The notes under the pieces are model-generated. The model did not search any database and was not told where the DNA came from. It was given only the letters and a program-made list of their open reading frames with translations. From positions 124,001 to 188,000 of the forward strand of contig JAKQJM010000057.1 in assembly GCA_029561145.1 (NCBI GenBank): a stretch of DNA of 64,000 bases, written 5' to 3'. The DNA comes from Pseudomonadota bacterium. GTDB taxonomy: Bacteria > Pseudomonadota > Gammaproteobacteria > Xanthomonadales > Rhodanobacteraceae. Position numbers and translations under genes: made by a program. Every line of letters begins with the position of its first letter. Positions within the stretch are counted from its first letter, which is position 1. Positions 34,722 through 42,993 of this stretch are shown here, piece by piece.

Positions 34722-35804
34722 ATGACCCGCAAGACCATACTCAACGAAGCCCACCGCACCCTCGGCGCAAAGATGGTCGATTTCGGCGGATGGGACATGC
34801 CGCTGAACTACGGATCGCAGATCGAGGAACATCACGCCGTGCGCCGCGATGCCGGCATGTTCGATGTGTCCCACATGACGGTCGTCGACCTGAAGGGGCC
34901 GCGCACCCGCGAGTTCCTGCGCCATCTGTTCGCGAACAACATCGACAAGCTCAAGGCGCCGGGCAAGGCACTCTATTCCTGCATGCTCAACGAGCAGGGC
35001 GGTGTCATCGATGACCTGATCGTCTATTACGTCACCGACGATTTCTTCCGCACTGTCGTCAATGCGTCGACGCGCGACAAGGATCTCGCCTGGATCACCC
35101 GGCACGCTGCCGATTTCGACGTGCAGGTAAGCGAGCGCGCCGATCTCGCGATGATCGCCGTGCAGGGTCCGCGAGCGCGCGAGAAAGCCGCCTCCGTGCT
35201 GTCGGCAAGCGTTGCTGCCGCGGCGCTCAAGCTCGGCAAGTTCATGGCCATGCAGGATGATGGGCTGTTCATCGCGCGCACTGGCTACACCGGCGAGGAC
35301 GGCTTCGAGATCATGGTTGCTGATGCATTGGCGCCGGCGCTGTGGAGTCGGCTTGCCGCAGCAGGCGTTGCCCCGGCCGGGCTCGGCGCGCGTGACACCT
35401 TGCGCCTTGAGGCAGGCATGAACCTGTACGGACAGGACATGGACGAATCGATCTCGCCGTGGGAGGCAGGCCTCGCCTGGACCGTCGCACTCGACGAAGG
35501 GCGCGACTTCATCGGGCGCAAGTCCCTGGAGTCGCAACGGGACGCCGGCATCGGCCGGGTCATGGTCGGTCTTGTCATGGACGAGAAGGGCGTTCTCCGC
35601 CATGGTCAGGCCGTGGTCACCGACAAGGGCGTGGGTGAAGTGCTTTCCGGAACGTTCTCGCCATCGCTTGGCAAGGCCATCGCGTTCGCGCGCATTCCGG
35701 CCGGTGTCGTTGGTGATGTGCGCGTCGATATCCGCGGACGCGAGGTGCCGGTGCGCGTGGTCAAGTACCCGTTCGTGCGCGACGGACAGGCAATCAGCGC
35801 CTGA
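34722..35804 (+). CDS. gcvT: glycine cleavage system aminomethyltransferase (T-protein)
   Basis: 360 residues, normal length for Gcv[29 protein letters not shown] and [14 protein letters not shown] are hallmarks; [13 protein letters not shown] matches the C-terminal folate region. It transfers the methylene group from the aminomethyl-lipoyl H-protein to tetrahydrofolate and releases ammonia. The neighbouring gcvH fits the pathway; gcvP is not in the window. A near-consensus -10 precedes it. Confidence 0.96.
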   Translation: MTRKTILNEAHRTLGAKMVDFGGWDMPLNYGSQIEEHHAVRRDAGMFDVSHMTVVDLKGPRTREFLRHLFANNIDKLKAPGKALYSCMLNEQGGVIDDLIVYYVTDDFFRTVVNASTRDKDLAWITRHAADFDVQVSERADLAMIAVQGPRAREKAASVLSASVAAAALKLGKFMAMQDDGLFIARTGYTGEDGFEIMVADALAPALWSRLAAAGVAPAGLGARDTLRLEAGMNLYGQDMDESISPWEAGLAWTVALDEGRDFIGRKSLESQRDAGIGRVMVGLVMDEKGVLRHGQAVVTDKGVGEVLSGTFSPSLGKAIAFARIPAGVVGDVRVDIRGREVPVRVVKYPFVRDGQAISA

Positions 35805-35882
35805 GCCCATCCTGTTCCCGTGGACTGCTAGAATCCCGTCTGTTCCTTCTCCGCCAACGACACCTCATCCAGGGCTTCAGCC

Positions 35883-36278
35883 ATGAAAGAAATTCCAGGC
35901 GATCTGATGTTTCTCAAGTCACACGAGTGGGTGCGTGTCGAAGACAACGGCACGGCGACGATCGGCATCTCCGATCACGCGCAGGACCTGCTCGGCGATC
36001 TCGTCTACGTGGAGTTGCCGAATGTCGGCGATACCGCGCAGGCTGGCACCGCTGCGGCGGTTGTCGAGTCGGTCAAGGCGGCCTCAGATGTCTACTCGCC
36101 GGTCAGCGGCGAGATCATCTCGGTGAACGATGCGCTGGCCGACAAGCCCGAGACGATCAACGAGGATGCCTACGGCGACGGCTGGATTTTCGTGGTCAAG
36201 CTTTCGGATCGCGACGAGCTCCAGGAGCTGCTTGATCCGGACGCCTACGCCGAGCAGATCGAGAACGAAGAGGACTGA
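35883..36278 (+). CDS. gcvH: glycine cleavage system H protein
   Basis: 131 residues, full length. The lipoyl Lys65 lies in [18 protein letters not shown], and HEWV-R and [12 protein letters not shown] are conserved. It carries the aminomethyl group between P, T and L proteins. A TAGAAT -10-like box at 35829 suggests it also has its own promoter within the 78-bp gap. A strong terminator follows. Confidence 0.97.
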   Translation: MKEIPGDLMFLKSHEWVRVEDNGTATIGISDHAQDLLGDLVYVELPNVGDTAQAGTAAAVVESVKAASDVYSPVSGEIISVNDALADKPETINEDAYGDGWIFVVKLSDRDELQELLDPDAYAEQIENEED

Positions 36279-36319
36279 TCGCGATCCGCTGCGCAACGCA
36301 GCAGGTCTTGCAGTTCACG

Positions 36320-36350
36320 ACGGGCCGGGTATCCGGCCCGTTTTTTTTTT
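36320..36350 (+). terminator. strong rho-independent terminator after gcvH
   Basis: CGGGCCGG and CCGGCCCG form an 8-bp GC stem (plus an A-T pair) around GTAT, followed by ten T. It ends the gcvT-gcvH transcript. Confidence 0.93.
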
Positions 36351-36774
36351 GCGCCGTCTTCCACGTTCGCGCTGACGGATCCTCGGCCATCGATCACCGT
36401 TGGTTGGATCGCTCGACGTCGTGCGCCGAATGGGCCGCGCATCCGTATCGCGATCGCTTTTTTCACCATCACGATGCTTCATGTCGATGCCGCGAACCTC
36501 GAATCGGGTCGCGGATAGTCGCTCGAAGTTGCGGAGCGAACCGGGTCCGGAAGTCCGGAACGGGTCGATTTTGGTTCCGCCGATGAAATTATTTTTCGCG
36601 CGTTGTGCCCGCGTTATGGTTGGAATGACGGCTTGAGGGATGTGCCTGGAGCGCGAATTCCGCGAGCATGATGACATGCGGTTCGCGCGCAGCGCGCAGC
36701 AGCGTGACCGCGTCGATCGCCCTGCATGCCGCATATTTGCTGTGTTTCACGGCAAATGGATTGAATAAAAGTAT

Positions 36775-36798
36775 GGACGTATGGACGTATGGACGTCC
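36775..36798 (+). promoter_or_regulatory. tandem met-box-like octamers (MetJ operator)
   Basis: GGACGTAT, GGACGTAT and GGACGTCC lie head to tail with exact 8-bp spacing, each matching the MetJ consensus AGACGTCT at six of eight positions. MetJ binds cooperatively to two or more adjacent boxes. The site lies 165 bp before the MetJ-like start, so autoregulation is likely, although the best promoter lies 100 bp downstream of the boxes. Confidence 0.7.
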
Positions 36799-36897
36799 AA
36801 AAATGATTCAACCATACTGGCTTCGATGGCCTGAAAAGACGTGAAATCGGGGTTGCGACGACCGCTTTTTTGCCGGGCGTTTCCTGTCAGAAATTTG

Positions 36898-36926
36898 TTG
36901 ACACGCGCATCCGACAGGAATAATTT
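36898..36926 (+). promoter_or_regulatory. sigma-70 promoter of the MetJ-like gene
   Basis: TTGACA at 36898-36903, a 17-bp spacer, and TAATTT at 36921-36926: nearly consensus. Transcription would start near 36933, about 30 bp before the start codon, with an AAAGGA ribosome-binding site at 36954. Confidence 0.7.
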
Positions 36927-36962
36927 TCGCGACAGCAACACAACGGAAACAAAAAAGGAATC

Positions 36963-37412
36963 ATGGCTGCATCCAGATTCGTCGATCCCTACATCGAACA
37001 CGGCCTGAAATCATCGGCCGTAAGAAAAATTACGGTATCGATTCCACTGCACATACTTCGACTACTGTCCGACGAACGGACCCGGCGCCAGGTCGCCAAC
37101 CTGCGCCACGCCACAAACAGCAATCTGCTGTGCGAAGCATTTCTTCACGCTTTTACTGGGCAACCACTGCCAACTGACGAGGAGTTAAGACGCGATATGG
37201 CCACCAAGAAAGCAACTGCAAAGAAGAAACCTGCTGCAAAGAAGCCCGCTGCCAAGAAGGCCGCGAAGAAAGTGGTAGCCAAGAAGGCTCCCGCAAAGAA
37301 GAAGACGGCCAAGGCGAAAAGCGCCACGGCCGTGAAGAAGGCTCCGGCGAAGAAAGCTGCTGCCAAGAAGGCGCCAGCCAAGAAGGCTGCAAAGAAAGCT
37401 GCGAAGAAGTAA
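36963..37412 (+). CDS. metJ: MetJ-type methionine repressor with histone H1-like C-terminal tail
   Basis: 149 residues. Residues 1-78 are a MetJ ribbon-helix-helix repressor: [40 protein letters not shown] and [10 protein letters not shown] are nearly identical to E. coli MetJ. The MetJ C-terminal helices are replaced from residue 79 by about 70 residues made almost only of Lys, Ala and Pro ([13 protein letters not shown] repeats), as in histone H1-like proteins and AlgP. An ATG at codon 79 (37197) with GAGGAG 12 bases upstream could make the tail alone. MetJ uses S-adenosylmethionine as corepressor for met genes. Tandem met boxes and a strong promoter lie upstream. Confidence 0.88.
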   Translation: MAASRFVDPYIEHGLKSSAVRKITVSIPLHILRLLSDERTRRQVANLRHATNSNLLCEAFLHAFTGQPLPTDEELRRDMATKKATAKKKPAAKKPAAKKAAKKVVAKKAPAKKKTAKAKSATAVKKAPAKKAAAKKAPAKKAAKKAAKK

Positions 37413-37425
37413 ATCGCTTCATCCC

Positions 37426-37456
37426 CGGCCGGAAGCCTGCTGGCGACCGGCCGTTT
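37426..37456 (+). terminator. candidate terminator of the MetJ-like gene
   Basis: CGGCCGG (37426-37432) and CCGGCCG (37447-37453) form a 7-bp GC stem with a 14-base loop, followed by only three T. Position fits; the short T-tract lowers the confidence. Confidence 0.5.
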
Positions 37457-37527
37457 ACTGGACGCCGCGCATCCCTTTCTTGATGCAACGTAGTACAGAG
37501 TCACTGCACAGTTAGGTGCAGGTAAAA

Positions 37528-37655
37528 AAGCTTCAACTGATCCAGCAACCGGACTGCTCTCCCTGCGGTATGCCCAGCGCAGGGAGAGATTTCGCAAACT
37601 GGATCGAAGCTTGCAACTGCCGGAGCCGGCTGCGATTGGCAATCGCAGCGCTCCG
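37528..37655. other. structured intergenic element, possible non-coding RNA
   Basis: AAGCTTC/GATCCAG (37528-37545) pairs with CTGGATC-GAAGCTT (37599-37612) around an inner perfect 11-bp stem CTCTCCCTGCG/CGCAGGGAGAG (37557-37588). A second hairpin follows: GCTGCGATT/AATCGCAGC (37629-37649), extended by CGGAGC/GCTCCG. Nothing codes here, and the element sits between the MetJ-like gene and the GH44 gene. It could be a small RNA, a leader or a mobile palindromic repeat. Confidence 0.5.
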
Positions 37656-37766
37656 CCCGATCCGGGCACACCCGTTTCCCGAAGCCGCTGAAATGTGACG
37701 CCCCTCGACATGCCGGGGACAGCGTCTTGCTAGCGTGTGCCCGGACACTCCCCTGGAATCGCGCCG

Positions 37767-39488
37767 ATGCGTACTGCGCTGTTCGTGTTGATGCTTTCAT
37801 GCGGCATTGGCCATTCGATCCAGGGTTTCGCGGCGACCATCGGCGTAAGTGTCGACATCTCGTCCGATCGGCATCCGATCAGTCCGGACATCCTCGGTGT
37901 CAGCGGCGCTCCCGACCTGGATCAACTTGCCTATCCGCTGGTGCGCTGGGGTGGCAACTCGACGACCCGCTACAACTGGCAGGCCGATGTGCACAACGCG
38001 GCATCCGACTGGTTCTTCATGAATATTCCGGATGGCAACGGGACTCCGGCATCGTCCTCGACCGAGGCGCTGATCGCTGCTGTGATAGCGGCAGGCTCGC
38101 GACCGCTGGTGACCCTGAGCACGATAGGCTGGGTACCAAAGCCGGTGCAGCAGAAGCGTTGGGGATACTCGGTGCTGAAGTACGGCGTGCAGACGATGAC
38201 CGAATGCAGCTACTTCGGATCGAACCCGCCGTCGTGGTGCACGGCGGACGCGGGCAACGGTCGCTGCAATCCGGCGCAGAACCAGACGATGTACTGCAAT
38301 GCGGCCGGATATATCGTCGACAACGATCCACTGGATACCTCGGACGTCGCCACGCCGCAGACCGCTACGGCGTGGATGGCGCACCTGCAACAACGCTTCG
38401 GCAGCGCGAACAGCGGCGGGATTCGCTACTACGCGCTCGACAACGAGCCGATGCTGTGGAATTCGACGCATCGTGACGTGCATCCGCAGCCACTGACATA
38501 CGACGAAATCTGGCAACGCACGGTCGAGTATGCAACTGCGATCAAGGTGCGCGATCCCGCGGCCAAGGTGTTCGGGCCTGTCACCTGGGGCTACTGCGAC
38601 CTGTTCGGTTCGGCAGCGGACAATTGTCTGGACGGCGCCGATCGTGCAGCGCATGGCGGCACACCCTTCGTGAAGTGGTATCTGCAGCAGGTGTGCAGCT
38701 ATCAGGCATCGCATGGCATCCGGCTGGTCGACTATCTCGACCTGCACTATTACCCGCAGGGTGACGGTGTCGTCGATTTCTCCGATCCGCCGAATGGATC
38801 GGAGACGGCGGCTGCATCGGCACGTCGCCTGCGCTCGCTGAAGGAACTCTACGATCCGGACTGGGATTCGGAATCCTGGCTGTCCGATCTCGGCAACACG
38901 ACGCCGTGGCACTACAGTCGCCCGCAATTGCTTCGACGCGTGCGTGCCTGGATCGACGAGTCCTGCCCCGGCACGGGCCTGGCGATCACCGAATACAACT
39001 GGGGTTCCGACAACGGAGCGAGCAGTGCGCTCGCGCAAGCCGAAGCGCTCGCGATTTTTGCGCGCGAGCGCGTCGATGTGGCGGCGCGCTGGGTGGCTCC
39101 TGCCTCGGGCTCGCTGGTCGAGCGCGCTTTCCGCCTGTTTCTCGATTTCGACGGAGCCGGCGGCAGGATCGAAGGCTTCAGTACGCGTGCGATCAGCGCC
39201 GACATCGATTCGCTGGGCGCCTACGCCGTGCATGCGCCCGGCCAGCGGATGATGCTGCTGCTGTTCAACAAGGCGACCACGACGACGACGGCGGCAATCA
39301 ACCTCGGCCGTTCGTTCAATGGCGCATGGAAGCTGTATCAGTTCACCGGCACGAGCAACCTCGCGCAGGTCGGTGCCGGAACGATCAATGGCGCGGCGAT
39401 CAACCTGTCCGGCTTGCCGGCTCGCTCCGCAAGCCTGCTTGTCCTGCCGGAGAGCGACGTGATCTACGCCAATGGCTTCGACTTCTGA
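37767..39488 (+). CDS. GH44-family glycoside hydrolase, secreted
   Basis: 573 residues from the ATG at 37767, which begins the signal peptide RTALFVLMLSCGIGHSIQGFA. The GH44 core is clear: VRWGGNSTTRYNWQ, acid/base Glu227 in YALDNEPMLW, DYLDLHYYPQ and nucleophile Glu409 in AITEYNWG. A beta-sandwich finishes the protein, and the very end reads DVIYANGFDF. GH44 enzymes cut beta-1,4-glucans and xyloglucan, so it probably digests plant polymers outside the cell. There is no convincing ribosome-binding site. Confidence 0.9.
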   Translation: MRTALFVLMLSCGIGHSIQGFAATIGVSVDISSDRHPISPDILGVSGAPDLDQLAYPLVRWGGNSTTRYNWQADVHNAASDWFFMNIPDGNGTPASSSTEALIAAVIAAGSRPLVTLSTIGWVPKPVQQKRWGYSVLKYGVQTMTECSYFGSNPPSWCTADAGNGRCNPAQNQTMYCNAAGYIVDNDPLDTSDVATPQTATAWMAHLQQRFGSANSGGIRYYALDNEPMLWNSTHRDVHPQPLTYDEIWQRTVEYATAIKVRDPAAKVFGPVTWGYCDLFGSAADNCLDGADRAAHGGTPFVKWYLQQVCSYQASHGIRLVDYLDLHYYPQGDGVVDFSDPPNGSETAAASARRLRSLKELYDPDWDSESWLSDLGNTTPWHYSRPQLLRRVRAWIDESCPGTGLAITEYNWGSDNGASSALAQAEALAIFARERVDVAARWVAPASGSLVERAFRLFLDFDGAGGRIEGFSTRAISADIDSLGAYAVHAPGQRMMLLLFNKATTTTTAAINLGRSFNGAWKLYQFTGTSNLAQVGAGTINGAAINLSGLPARSASLLVLPESDVIYANGFDF

Positions 39489-39808
39489 TCCGCTCGGGTT
39501 CGACCGGACGTCGCTTCGTCGCTGAATTGTCGACGCCCGAACAGCGCCGCCAATGCGATCGAGCCGATGGATGAGCGCACGACCATCATCGTGATGTTCA
39601 CGGTTGTCGCGACGGCGCGCGCCGCGCGTGAAATACGCAGACGACCCAGCAGGCCTCCGGCCGCAAGGCCTGCGCCGACGACCAGCGCGGGCCGCCATGC
39701 CGCGATGTCGGCGCCGAGATCATTTTCCGATCTGCGATAGCGCCGCTGTCGAAGCAGCAGCTTGCTGGCCGCTGCGTTTGCCATTTCGCGGTCTGCGCGC
39801 AACGTCAC
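39464..39808 (-). CDS. small membrane protein, third gene of a yqj-like operon
   Basis: 114 residues starting with GTG that overlaps the stop of the holin-like gene (GTGA). One or two hydrophobic stretches (ALVVGAGLAAGGLLGRL, VNITMMVVRSSIGSIALAAL) are flanked by basic residues. Position and size recall yqjK in the E. coli yqjCDEK operon, but sequence likeness is weak. Its 3' end overlaps the end of the GH44 gene by 25 bp, tail to tail. Confidence 0.6.
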   Translation of the reverse strand: MTLRADREMANAAASKLLLRQRRYRRSENDLGADIAAWRPALVVGAGLAAGGLLGRLRISRAARAVATTVNITMMVVRSSIGSIALAALFGRRQFSDEATSGRTRADQKSKPLA

Positions 39809-40248
39809 GGCGTCGCCCCCGGTGACGATGGCTTGTTCGGCAGCCCGTCGCGAACAACCGGCTGCTTGCCCAGCAATGCGCGCGTGCGGGGCAGGGACAT
39901 GTCACGCCAGCAGCGGCGCATCGAGCGGACGACGAGGACCGCCCCTGCCAGATTGCCAAGCGCTACGGCACCGATTCCGACAAAGAGATTCCCGCTCAGC
40001 TGATAGATGGCTGCGGCAATCGATGCGGTGGCTGCCAGCCAGGCGCCAGCGCCGAGAAAGATCAATGCAAAACCCAGCCACAGGATCGTCATGGCGCTGC
40101 TGCGTGCGAGCTTGAGCTCGGCACGCAGCAAAGCAAGGGATGCTTCGGCGACATGCAGGGCGCCGCGCAACACATCCTGCGCCGCTTCGACCAGGGACGG
40201 CTCGGACGGTCCGTTGCTCGCCGCCTTCGATTCCTCGTCAACGGTCAC
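39805..40248 (-). CDS. phage-holin-family / YqjE-like membrane protein
   Basis: 147 residues if started at GTG 40248, eleven bases after the upstream stop (GTG 40293 would overlap). A charged N-terminal helix (SLVEAAQDVLRGALHVAEAS, LALLRAELKLARSSA) is followed by two membrane helices (LGFALIFLGAGAWLAATASI and NLFVGIGAVALGNLAGAVLVV). This is the DUF1469/YqjE pattern. The N-terminus faces the cytoplasm. In E. coli, YqjE and YqjD are stationary-phase inner-membrane proteins, and YqjD binds ribosomes. Confidence 0.8.
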   Translation of the reverse strand: MTVDEESKAASNGPSEPSLVEAAQDVLRGALHVAEASLALLRAELKLARSSAMTILWLGFALIFLGAGAWLAATASIAAAIYQLSGNLFVGIGAVALGNLAGAVLVVRSMRRCWRDMSLPRTRALLGKQPVVRDGLPNKPSSPGATP

Positions 40249-40258
40249 GTTGGCCGGC

Positions 40259-40567
40259 TCAGCGACGACGTAGCAGGCGGCTCGCAACCACACCCACGGC
40301 TACGGCGATGCCAAAGGCAGCCAGTGGATGCGCGCGGATCTGCTCGGCAGCAACGTCGCCAAGGCGTTTGGCGCCGTCACCGAAACGCTCGCCGGCTGCG
40401 GAGAGTTCATCCTGCAGTGCCGCTCCGTTGCTGCGCAGGCGCTCACCGAATCGCGAAGCGGATCGTGCTGCTTCATCGAGGCCATCGCTGATCTTTCCGG
40501 CGACCTTGCCGGCCGCTTCGGTTGCGTCGTCGATCGAATTTCGAACGTCTCGGGATGCGTTGCTCAT
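40259..40567 (-). CDS. DUF883 (YqjD/ElaB-like) membrane-anchored protein
   Basis: 102 residues from the ATG at 40567 with AGAGG nine bases upstream. A long amphipathic helix (SIDDATEAAGKVAGKISDGL, then RSASRFGERLRSN) leads to RAHPLAAFGIAVAVGVVASRL and Arg-Arg-Arg. This C-tail anchor with HPL motif is diagnostic of DUF883. YqjD/ElaB proteins tether ribosomes to the inner membrane in stationary phase. It heads the three-gene operon. Confidence 0.88.
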   Translation of the reverse strand: MSNASRDVRNSIDDATEAAGKVAGKISDGLDEAARSASRFGERLRSNGAALQDELSAAGERFGDGAKRLGDVAAEQIRAHPLAAFGIAVAVGVVASRLLRRR

Positions 40568-41187
40568 GGTCTGATCCTCTCTGCAATGGATTGCTGCTGG
40601 CAAGTACGCGCAACAGCGCGAGGAGACTCGCGTTGAAGATGCTGGCATGCCAAGCCTGAAGCCCGCATGGATGGCAGCGCGTCCGACCGGCTGCGGAATT
40701 GCGCACCCGGTCGGCACGAGCCAGTCAGCGGACGCCAGAATGTTGAGTTGTGACAGCCGTTGTCGGTTCGATCAAGCCGGGGCGTTCGTGTTCCCTGCCA
40801 GGCGCGGCATTCGCCGGATCGGGATGAATACGCATCCAATACTCCTTGCAACGGAACCGGCAACGCAAGCCGATCGACCGCGCAGGGTTCGGCTTGTGCG
40901 TGGACGGCTGCGGGATGTGACACGTGTCGCGACAATGCGTTATCGTTGGGCGGTCCGTTCGCTGAGGGATGCTGACGGCAGGGGATTGCAATGGCCTTGC
41001 TTGCCAAGAGGTCGAGGGAACGAAGAACGCACGCGTTTTTGCAGCGCCTGTCATCCGCCGGACTGCCGCCGATACATTGGCAGGTTTCATGCATGCCAGT
41101 TCTCGTGATGTTCCATCGATTCCGCTGCGGACACGTCACTCGTGAAAGTGATTGTCCCGTCCAGTCAATACGGAGCGCCCCGCTGCA
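40568..41187. other. 620-bp intergenic region without a supported gene
   Basis: Frames on both strands are rich in Arg/Cys/His and have no family or signal-peptide features. The region separates the yqj-like operon (minus) from the TonB-domain gene (plus), so promoters for both are expected. No strong hairpin or repeat was noticed. Confidence 0.4.
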
Positions 41188-42195
41188 ATGAATACTTCCC
41201 GATTTCCCGAGCGTTTCGCACGTGGTTCAGCCGCGCCCAAGATCCTTGTTGGCGTGCTCGTGCTCGCTGCTGCTGCGGGCGGCGCCTGGTGGTTCCTGAA
41301 CAAGCCAGGTGCGGTGGCGCCGACCGCGACATCGCCGATTGCGAGCACCGCCCAGGCGCCTGGTGCCGAGGCTGCGGTCGCAGCCGTTTCGCCGGCGGTC
41401 GAGGAGCTGACCATCGATCAACTGTATCGGGAAGCGCGCAAGGCCATGTCGGAACAGCGCCTGGTGGCGCCTGCCGGCAACAACGCCCTTGAGTTCTATC
41501 TGGGGATCCTCGGCAAGGATCCGACCAACTCCGGCGCGCTCGACGCGCTGCGCGAACTGTTTCCGTTCGCGAGTGGTACCGCTGAACAGGAAATCAATCA
41601 AGGCAATCTCGACGAGGCGGGCCGGATCATCGCGTCGCTGGCCAAGTCCGATCCCAGCAACTACACATTGACCATTCTTCGCAGCAAGCTCGAAGCGAAG
41701 AAAAAGCAGGAAGAACTGCTCGCTGCACAGGCGGCGGCTGCCGCTGCCGCACCGACGCCGGTGCCGAAGCCGGCGGTCGAGATCGGTTCGAACGAAGCGA
41801 CGGCAACCTCGGCACCCGCCACGACTGCCGGGACCGCGCCAGCCGCCGCTGCCCCTCCGGCCGCCGTAGCCAGTCAGCCGGCTCCAGCTCCGGCACCCGC
41901 ACCCGCTGCGCCGCAGGGCGAGTCGCGTGATGTCCAGGGAGTGACTCCGATAGCGCCGACCTATCCGGCGCAGGCGGCGCGAAACAAGCAGGAAGGCTGG
42001 GTCGAGGTCGAGTTCACGGTGACCGCCGATGGCAGGGTCGAGAACGCGAGAGTGTCCGCGTCCGAACCGCAGCGCGTGTTCGATCGTGAAGCGATCCGCT
42101 CGATCGAGCGGACCAAGTTCAATCCGCGCCTCGAAAACGGTGTTCCGGTCAACGCGACGGTGCGTCGACGCATCGAGTTCAAGCTCGGACGCTGA
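41188..42195 (+). CDS. TonB C-terminal-domain protein
   Basis: 335 residues from the ATG at 41188. An N-terminal membrane anchor (KILVGVLVLAAAAGGAWWFL) is followed by helical periplasmic repeats (about 70-190) and a long Ala/Pro linker. The TonB C-terminal domain follows: APTYPAQAARNKQEGWVEVE, FTVTADGRVENARV and FDREAIRSIERTKFNP. Such proteins pass energy or contacts to outer-membrane partners. ExbB/ExbD and receptors are absent nearby, and the helical insert is unusual for TonB, so a role outside nutrient uptake is possible. Confidence 0.82.
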   Translation: MNTSRFPERFARGSAAPKILVGVLVLAAAAGGAWWFLNKPGAVAPTATSPIASTAQAPGAEAAVAAVSPAVEELTIDQLYREARKAMSEQRLVAPAGNNALEFYLGILGKDPTNSGALDALRELFPFASGTAEQEINQGNLDEAGRIIASLAKSDPSNYTLTILRSKLEAKKKQEELLAAQAAAAAAAPTPVPKPAVEIGSNEATATSAPATTAGTAPAAAAPPAAVASQPAPAPAPAPAAPQGESRDVQGVTPIAPTYPAQAARNKQEGWVEVEFTVTADGRVENARVSASEPQRVFDREAIRSIERTKFNPRLENGVPVNATVRRRIEFKLGR

Positions 42196-42227
42196 TTGGC
42201 AACAACGGTGGCGCCGCGCGTTTTCGC

Positions 42228-42932
42228 TCAGCCGAGCAGACAGCGGCGCATTTCGATCAGCATTTCGTGATCGGGGCTGTGCTCCGACTGCTCGCGCGCG
42301 AGATGAAGCAGGCGCTGCGCAGCGACCTCATGGAATTCGCCCGCGAGACTGGTCGACAACTGGCCAGCCATGTCCGTCAGCACGAGCAGTCCGAGTCCAC
42401 GCAGTACGGTGATGCCGTGCGTCGAATCCCGGTTCAACTGGGCGATCGCTTCGTTGCGCGCCTGCCATGAACGCAGTGGAAAACGGAGCGCGCTCCACGG
42501 CAGCCAGGACGCGCGCACGCGATGCAGGACGTCGCGGCGGAACAGGCTTTCGAGCAGGTGCAGGCTGATCGGATTGAGCCGCGCGACCAGCAGTTCGATG
42601 GCCGCGTTGAGTGGCAGGCCGTTGACGGGTCCGGCGAGTACCTGAGCTGCTGCCGCAACCTGCGGATGCGTCGTGGGCAACATGGCCTCGATCGCGACGT
42701 GGCCGCGCTTGAAGCGCAGGCGGCGCTGTTCGGCCAGGTCAAGAATCAATGCTGCGGCCGCCAGCGTGTTGATATCGGCGTGACTTCGAGTGGTCTCGAA
42801 ATCGCCGCGCTCGGGGTTGATGCACAACAACATCAATTGCTCGGCTATCAGCACGCTGGGCTCCTCGCTTGGGTGCCGGGCCGATTCGGGCTGCCAGGCC
42901 ACGACCGTCGGCCGGGCGCCATGGTACGACAT
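42228..42932 (-). CDS. GPP34/GOLPH3-like protein
   Basis: 234 residues. VLIAEQLMLLCINPERGDFE and INTLAAAALILDLAEQRRLR match the opening of GPP34-domain proteins, and the rest is helical with the size of that domain (FEEVLHRVRASW-like block and EAIAQLNRD further on). In eukaryotes GOLPH3 binds phosphatidylinositol-4-phosphate; bacterial versions have no established role. The first 25 residues precede the domain and the true start may be later. Domain recognised by eye. Confidence 0.65.
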   Translation of the reverse strand: MSYHGARPTVVAWQPESARHPSEEPSVLIAEQLMLLCINPERGDFETTRSHADINTLAAAALILDLAEQRRLRFKRGHVAIEAMLPTTHPQVAAAAQVLAGPVNGLPLNAAIELLVARLNPISLHLLESLFRRDVLHRVRASWLPWSALRFPLRSWQARNEAIAQLNRDSTHGITVLRGLGLLVLTDMAGQLSTSLAGEFHEVAAQRLLHLAREQSEHSPDHEMLIEMRRCLLG

Positions 42933-42993
42933 GGCGCGGGTCCGGGCGTGTACCGAAAGTCGCTTCGGGTCGATCCGCGATCGACCATTGGCC

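Larger units (their letters stand above)
36351..36962. other. long regulatory intergenic region ahead of the MetJ-like gene
   Basis: About 610 bp with lower GC in its second half. It contains three met-box-like octamers (36775-36798) and a near-consensus promoter (36898-36926). The ORFs crossing it lack family features. The stretch 36351-36770 holds no gene that I can support. Confidence 0.5.

Noticed and set aside
36315..37001. Minus-strand frames crossing the region before the MetJ-like gene
   Set aside because: Arg/Ser-rich chance frames without ribosome-binding sites; the region carries promoter and operator features instead.
37197..37412. Separate histone H1-like gene instead of a MetJ tail
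   Set aside because: The tail is in frame with MetJ and its possible ribosome-binding site is 12 bases away; kept only as a secondary start.
40568..41187. Small coding genes in the 620-bp gap
   Set aside because: Frames are Arg/Cys/His-rich with no signal peptide, family motif or ribosome-binding site.
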